A DNA stretch of 17,358 bases from UBA5905 sp964609975. GTDB lineage: Bacteria; Bacillota; Clostridia; Oscillospirales; Acutalibacteraceae. Position numbers and translations under genes: made by a program. Where the stretch lies: contig CAZSTR010000035.1 of NCBI GenBank assembly GCA_964609975.1, positions 1 to 17,358 of the forward strand, given 5' to 3'. This document shows positions 14,469 through 17,358 of the stretch, in pieces. The notes under the pieces are model-generated. The model worked only from the letters and a program-made list of their open reading frames with translations. It was not told where the DNA came from and made no database searches. Positions within the stretch are counted from its first letter, which is position 1; every line of letters begins with the position of its first letter.

Positions 14469-14487
14469 AGAGATTGAAAGACGCATA

Positions 14488-14505
14488 GCGGGCGCTTGCG
14501 CCCGC
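14488..14505 (+). promoter_or_regulatory. GC-rich hairpin before the mecA-like ribosome binding site
   Basis: GCGGGCGC (14488-14495) and GCGCCCGC (14498-14505) form an 8-bp perfect inverted repeat with only TT between. The ribosome binding site GGGGAGGGGAG follows at once. It could tune translation, but may be a chance GC-rich fold. Confidence 0.4.
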
Positions 14506-14523
14506 GGGGAGGGGAGAGGCCGG

Positions 14524-15081
14524 GTGAAAATCGAAAAGCAGGAGGACGGCCGCCGGCGTATTTGGCTGTCGGCGACAGAGCTTGGCCGCTTTGGCTTGTC
14601 CTTTGAGAGGCTGGCCGGGGGTGAGCCGCGCACGAAGCGCTTTTTGCGACAGATGCTACAGGCGGCAGGACTTCCGCCGGGCGTTGGCGCCTGGACGGTG
14701 GAGGCCATCCCGATTGTCGGGGGCTGTGTTTTGTCGGTGTTTCCCTCGGAAAGGGGCGTGGGGGAGCGCATATACCGGGTGCGCGATGTGGAGGCGCTCT
14801 ATGCTCTGGCCGATGACTGGAGCGGGCTGGGCCAGCCGCTCCCGAAAAATACGCTGTATGAATGGGGAAAGGAATATCGGCTGATGCTCGAGGCCGCCGC
14901 GCCTCTGTCGCCGGGCGTTGTCCGCCTGCTGGAGCGCTACGCCTGTCCGGTTGGGCAGGGCGCCTTGGCGGTGGCGGCGGTGCAGGAGCATGGCCGCCTG
15001 CTGGCCGCCGAAAACGCGTTGGAGCGGTTTATTTCAGCGCCTGAACCGCCGCCACAAGAGCGGCCGGATGCTCCGCGTTGA
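14524..15081 (+). CDS. MecA-like adaptor protein for ClpC
   Basis: The 185-residue product has the two parts of MecA adaptors. The N-terminus KIEKQEDGRRRIWLSATEL with LSFERLAG and RFLRQMLQAAG matches the substrate-binding half. The C-terminus has YRVRDVEALYALADDW, TLYEWGKEYRLMLE, RLLERYACP and VQEHGRLLAAENALERF, like the ClpC-binding half. MecA proteins bring substrates to the ClpC-ClpP protease and control competence and other regulators. It is shorter than the Bacillus protein (about 218 aa) because the acidic linker is nearly absent. I chose GTG 14524, after GGGGAGGGGAG; an ATG at 14464 lies within the promoter. Its 3' end overlaps rpe, on the other strand, by 53 bp. Confidence 0.78.
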   Translation: MKIEKQEDGRRRIWLSATELGRFGLSFERLAGGEPRTKRFLRQMLQAAGLPPGVGAWTVEAIPIVGGCVLSVFPSERGVGERIYRVRDVEALYALADDWSGLGQPLPKNTLYEWGKEYRLMLEAAAPLSPGVVRLLERYACPVGQGALAVAAVQEHGRLLAAENALERFISAPEPPPQERPDAPR

Positions 15082-15676
15082 ACAGTGCGCTTCCGATGAC
15101 GGCGATGTCGGCGCCGGCGGCGGCGGCGATGGGGGCGGTTTTTTCGCCGATGCCGCCGTCCACCTGAATGGACACGGCCAGCCCGCGCTGCCGGATTTCT
15201 TCGCGTAGGGCGGAAACCTTCGGCATTTGGTCGGCCATGAAGGATTGGCCGCCGAAGCCCGGCTCCACGGTCATCACCAGCACCATGTCCACCAGTTCGA
15301 GATAGGGGAAGGCCGCCTCCGCGGGGGTGGCCGGCTTGAGGGTGATGGCGGCCTTTTTGCCGACCGCGCGGATTTCCTTCAGTGTTTCTTCAATGGGGTC
15401 GGCACATTCCAGATGGATATTGATGATGTCCGCCCCAGCCTTGGCGAAGGCTTCGAGGAGACGGCGGGGATGCTGCATCATCAGATGCACATCGAAGGGC
15501 AGCTGAGTATGGGGGCGCAGAGCGGCGATGACCGGAGGGCCGAAGCTCAGGTTGGGCACGAAAATGCCATCCATCACGTCCAGATGCACCAAATCGGCGC
15601 CGGAGCGCTCCACGAATTGGAGCTCCTCGGCTCCGTGGGCGAAATCGCAGGTGAGAATTGAGGGTGAGACCTTCAT
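15029..15676 (-). CDS. rpe: Ribulose-phosphate 3-epimerase
   Basis: A full-length 215-residue TIM barrel that converts D-ribulose 5-phosphate and D-xylulose 5-phosphate in the pentose phosphate pathway. It shows KVSPSILTCDF at the start, HLDVMDGIFVPNLSFGP with the metal-binding His and catalytic Asp, DVHLMM, MTVEPGFGGQSF for phosphate binding, and VDGGIGEKT with the second catalytic Asp. GGAGG lies about 10 bp before the ATG at 15676; the frame extends upstream only by chance across the promoter. Its last 53 bp overlap the convergent mecA-like gene. In many Firmicutes rpe follows rsgA and prkC; here it stands alone under its own promoter. Confidence 0.97.
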   Translation of the reverse strand: MKVSPSILTCDFAHGAEELQFVERSGADLVHLDVMDGIFVPNLSFGPPVIAALRPHTQLPFDVHLMMQHPRRLLEAFAKAGADIINIHLECADPIEETLKEIRAVGKKAAITLKPATPAEAAFPYLELVDMVLVMTVEPGFGGQSFMADQMPKVSALREEIRQRGLAVSIQVDGGIGEKTAPIAAAAGADIAVIGSALFNAEHPAALVAAVQALK

Positions 15677-15727
15677 CAGCTTGTCCTCCGTATGAAAAAG
15701 TTTTGTTGCCGCAAAATTGTTCACTTT

Positions 15728-15756
15728 ATTGTACTGCATTTTTGCTAAAAGGTCAA
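15728..15756 (-). promoter_or_regulatory. Promoter of rpe
   Basis: On the minus strand TTGACC (15751-15756), a 17-bp spacer and TACAAT (15728-15733) lie about 50 bp before the start codon. The -35 box begins just after the second terminator of rpsT. Confidence 0.85.
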
Positions 15757-15763
15757 GAGAAAA

Positions 15764-15797
15764 GCGCCCGGCGGGGGCGAGAGGACGCGCCGGGCGC
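15764..15797 (-). terminator. Second terminator downstream of rpsT
   Basis: GCGCCCGGCG (15764-15773) pairs perfectly with CGCCGGGCGC (15788-15797) around a 14-nt loop. On the minus strand TTTTCTCTT follows. It backs up the hairpin at 15818-15849 and insulates rpe from rpsT. Confidence 0.65.
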
Positions 15798-15817
15798 CAA
15801 AACAGCGAAGAAAGCAG

Positions 15818-15849
15818 AAAAAGCCCCCGGCGGACAGCCGGGGGCTTTT
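15818..15849 (-). terminator. Main terminator of rpsT
   Basis: AAAAGCCCCCGGC (15819-15831) and GCCGGGGGCTTTT (15837-15849) form a 13-bp perfect stem with a 5-nt loop, 14 bp past the rpsT stop. On the minus strand five T follow the GC-rich stem. Confidence 0.92.
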
Positions 15850-15863
15850 GAGCGACAAGACGC

Positions 15864-16115
15864 TTACGCGTTGGCCTTTTTCGCCAGAGCGGACTTTTTA
15901 CGCGCCGCATTGTTCTTATGCAGCAGTCCCTTCGCAACAGCCTGGTCGATCTTCTTGGTGGCGGCGCGCAGCGCCTCCTCCTTGTTTTCGCCGGAAGCAA
16001 TGGCCACGTTGGCCTTCTTGATTTCGGTTCTCAGAGCGGAACGGTTCGCCTTGTTGCGCGCCGTTTTGACCGCGATAACCTTCACACGCTTCTTCGCAGA
16101 TTGGATGTTCGGCAT
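15864..16115 (-). CDS. rpsT: 30S ribosomal protein S20
   Basis: The 83-residue basic protein starts MPNIQSAKKRVKV and has the S20 three-helix pattern with ARNKANRSALRTEIKKA, ALRAATKKIDQAVAKG and the closing LLHKNNAARKKSALAKK. It binds the 5' domain of 16S rRNA in the small ribosomal subunit. AGGAGGTG before the ATG at 16115 is nearly ideal; the frame runs further upstream without support. It diverges from gpr, a pairing that is common in spore-forming Firmicutes, and ends at tandem terminators. Confidence 0.98.
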   Translation of the reverse strand: MPNIQSAKKRVKVIAVKTARNKANRSALRTEIKKANVAIASGENKEEALRAATKKIDQAVAKGLLHKNNAARKKSALAKKANA

Positions 16116-16162
16116 GGTAACACCTCCTGTTTTCAGATATGCAGATAATTCACGCACTGGTA

Positions 16163-16191
16163 ATGATACCACGCTTTTGCCTGAAATGCAA
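16163..16191 (-). promoter_or_regulatory. Promoter of rpsT
   Basis: On the minus strand TTGCAT (16186-16191), a 17-bp spacer and TATCAT (16163-16168) lie about 48 bp before the start codon. Confidence 0.75.
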
Positions 16192-16294
16192 CTATAATTT
16201 TCGGCTTTTTTCGATTTTTCTGCATTTTGTCGGAGTTTTGCGGCAAAAAAGGGGCATTTTAATAAAGAACGATCGAAAAAACGGAGGAATTGGT

Positions 16295-17152
16295 ATGCTG
16301 TTTCGGACGGATTTGGCGATTGAAGCGACCGGCCGCGCCGAAAGCTTCCCGCAAAAGGGGGTGGCGCACAGCACGGAGCAACAGGACGGCTTGACCTTGG
16401 ATAAGCTGCACATCACCTCCCCACAGGTGGCGCAGGCGCTGGGAAAGCCCCCGGGGCATTATGTCACCCTCCAGCTTCCGGCGCTTTCGGAGGATGAGCG
16501 TCTGCTAACCCAGGCGGCCCTTTGTCTGCAACGGGAGCTGGCGGCCTTTCTGCCGGCGACGGGAACGGTGCTGGTGGTAGGGCTGGGAAATCGGACGGTC
16601 ACGCCGGATGCGCTCGGTCCCATGGCCGCCGATATGGTGTTGGCCACCCGGCATATTCGTGGCGAATTCGCCCGCACCGCCGGGCTGGAGGATTTGCGCC
16701 CGACGGCGGTGCTGTCTCCCGGTGTTTTGGGGCAAACGGGGGCGGAAACCGGCGAAATTGTGCGGGGCGTGTGCCGGGAGCTGTTGCCGGCGGTGGTGAT
16801 CGCCATCGACGCGCTGGCGGCCTGCTGTCCGGAGCGGCTGGGGTGCACGGTTCAGCTGTGCGATGTGGGGATCGCCCCCGGCTCCGGTGTGGGGAATAAT
16901 CGCCGACCTCTGAATCGGGAGCTGTTGGGCATCCCGGTGATTGGTATAGGCGTGCCCACGGTGGTGGACGCGGCACAGCTTCTGGAGGACGCTGCAGAGG
17001 TGCACGGCGGCGGACTGTCGATGATGGTGACGCCGCGGGAAATTGATTTGGTGATTGCCCGTGCAGCGCGGCTGATTGCGCTGGCGATAAACGGTGCTCT
17101 CCAGCCGGAATATTCCCCCAAGGAGCTGATCGGTGTGGCTAGAGGACTGTGA
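16295..17152 (+). CDS. gpr: Spore germination protease (GPR endopeptidase)
   Basis: This 285-residue protease degrades the small acid-soluble spore proteins during germination, freeing amino acids and uncovering DNA. GLGNRTVTPDALGPM (96-110), VLSPGVLGQTGAETGEI and VVIAIDALAA are diagnostic. Asp105 and Asp172 fit, by spacing, the essential aspartates 127 and 193 of the Bacillus enzyme. The zymogen is self-cut before TDLA; here only four residues (MLFR) precede TDLAIEA, against about 15 in Bacillus. GGAGG is 7 bp before the ATG at 16295. A forespore-type promoter could not be assigned with confidence. A mobile-element end begins 24 bp after the stop. Confidence 0.97.
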   Translation: MLFRTDLAIEATGRAESFPQKGVAHSTEQQDGLTLDKLHITSPQVAQALGKPPGHYVTLQLPALSEDERLLTQAALCLQRELAAFLPATGTVLVVGLGNRTVTPDALGPMAADMVLATRHIRGEFARTAGLEDLRPTAVLSPGVLGQTGAETGEIVRGVCRELLPAVVIAIDALAACCPERLGCTVQLCDVGIAPGSGVGNNRRPLNRELLGIPVIGIGVPTVVDAAQLLEDAAEVHGGGLSMMVTPREIDLVIARAARLIALAINGALQPEYSPKELIGVARGL

Positions 17153-17175
17153 AGCGAAAAAAGAGCCATCGGCTT

Positions 17176-17224
17176 ATAGCCGAGGTGCGATAACGAAGTA
17201 TTTATGTAAGGTGGCGGTACAGCG
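17176..17224 (-). repeat. 49-bp terminal inverted repeat, right copy
   Basis: This is the exact reverse complement of positions 6-54. On the minus strand it lies just after the end of the partial recombinase-like gene, and its start is the right arm of the hairpin at 17213-17238. Beyond the repeat the sequence (gpr downstream region) differs from that of the left copy, so the repeat ends sharply at the same base in both places. Confidence 0.9.
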
Positions 17225-17238
17225 GATGCTGTGCCGCC
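17213..17238 (-). terminator. Hairpin after the recombinase-like gene
   Basis: GGCGGTACAGC (17213-17223) pairs with GCTGTGCCGCC (17228-17238), 10 of 11 positions, with a 4-nt loop. It starts 12 bp past the minus-strand stop codon. No T run follows at once, so it may be a recombinase or transposase binding structure rather than a terminator. Confidence 0.5.
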
Positions 17239-17249
17239 GCTTTGCGTTA

Positions 17250-17358
17250 TCAGGCTGTTTTCTTTTTACGGTTTTGCATACCGAGTCTGCCGTCAAGAGC
17301 AACGCAATCCTCATTGGCAATATTGATAATTCCAACAGCCTTGTAGTAAATTTCAATC
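17250..17358 (-). CDS. C-terminal end of a probable large serine recombinase (partial)
   Basis: The minus-strand frame entering from the right edge gives 35 residues, starting IEIYYKAVGIINI and ending QNRKKKTA before a TGA at 17250-17252. The pattern of Ile, Tyr-Tyr, then Val-Gly-Ile-Ile recalls the last beta strands of large serine recombinases of clostridial integrative elements (the part after the recombinase domain). The gene's body is outside the window, so catalytic residues cannot be checked. A different minus frame is also open here but looks like chance. The link with the repeat at 17176-17224 supports a mobile-element gene. Confidence 0.55.
   Translation of the reverse strand, partial: IEIYYKAVGIINIANEDCVALDGRLGMQNRKKKTA

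Noticed and set aside
17174..17356. A 60-codon minus-strand frame at the right edge starting MKFTTRLLE
   Set aside because: It runs through the hairpin and the 49-bp repeat and is out of frame with the recombinase-like C-terminus, which fits a known protein type better.

Overview
The window looks like chromosome from a GC-rich, spore-forming, Gram-positive Clostridia member, most likely of the Oscillospiraceae/Ruminococcaceae type. The reasons are strong AGGAGG-type ribosome binding sites, TTGACA-17-TATAAT promoters, the spore germination protease Gpr, a class B sortase, an LCP protein, a MecA-like adaptor and Rnf-type genes. Most of it is core-type sequence. Mobile DNA is visible only at the two edges.

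Layout. 1-54 is one copy of a 49-bp sequence that returns inverted at 17176-17224. 93-778 (minus) is a DUF2975 membrane protein with a small Cro/CI-type regulator. 1028-3191 (plus) is a DUF1846/UPF0371 protein followed by an SGNH hydrolase. A perfect 19-bp hairpin (3242-3284) then serves as terminator for both the hydrolase and a convergent tRNA-Val(GAC) at 3289-3364. 3521-5327 (minus) is a class B sortase overlapping an LCP cell-wall ligase. 5613-9486 (plus) is a regulatory unit: a 128-aa membrane protein, an 88-aa basic protein, an OmpR-type response regulator, its histidine kinase, a polytopic membrane protein, and a second 128-aa paralogue of the first protein. The promoters of the two halves share AACA repeats in 11-bp phase, ending at the same distance from the -10 box, so the response regulator probably controls both.

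9623-14373 (minus) is the most unusual part. It is a five-gene operon with Rnf-type subunits in the order C, D, E, A, followed by a membrane-anchored DUF4015 putative glycoside hydrolase. RnfG and RnfB are absent and the gene junctions leave no room for them. Three of the four cysteines that hold the intramembrane [2Fe-2S] cluster in canonical RnfA/RnfE are replaced, and the NADH/FMN signature of RnfC is not recognisable. The two [4Fe-4S] motifs of RnfC and the flavin-acceptor threonine of RnfD remain. This looks like a divergent Rnf-derived membrane complex rather than a normal ferredoxin:NAD oxidoreductase.

14524-17152 is housekeeping: a MecA-like ClpC adaptor (plus) whose 3' end overlaps the convergent rpe (minus), rpsT (minus) with tandem terminators, and gpr (plus) diverging from rpsT. 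From 17250 to the window end, a minus-strand reading frame looks like the C-terminus of a large serine recombinase. Its downstream hairpin leads into the right-hand copy of the 49-bp repeat. The 17-kb core block is therefore bracketed by inward-facing copies of what seems to be one mobile-element end.
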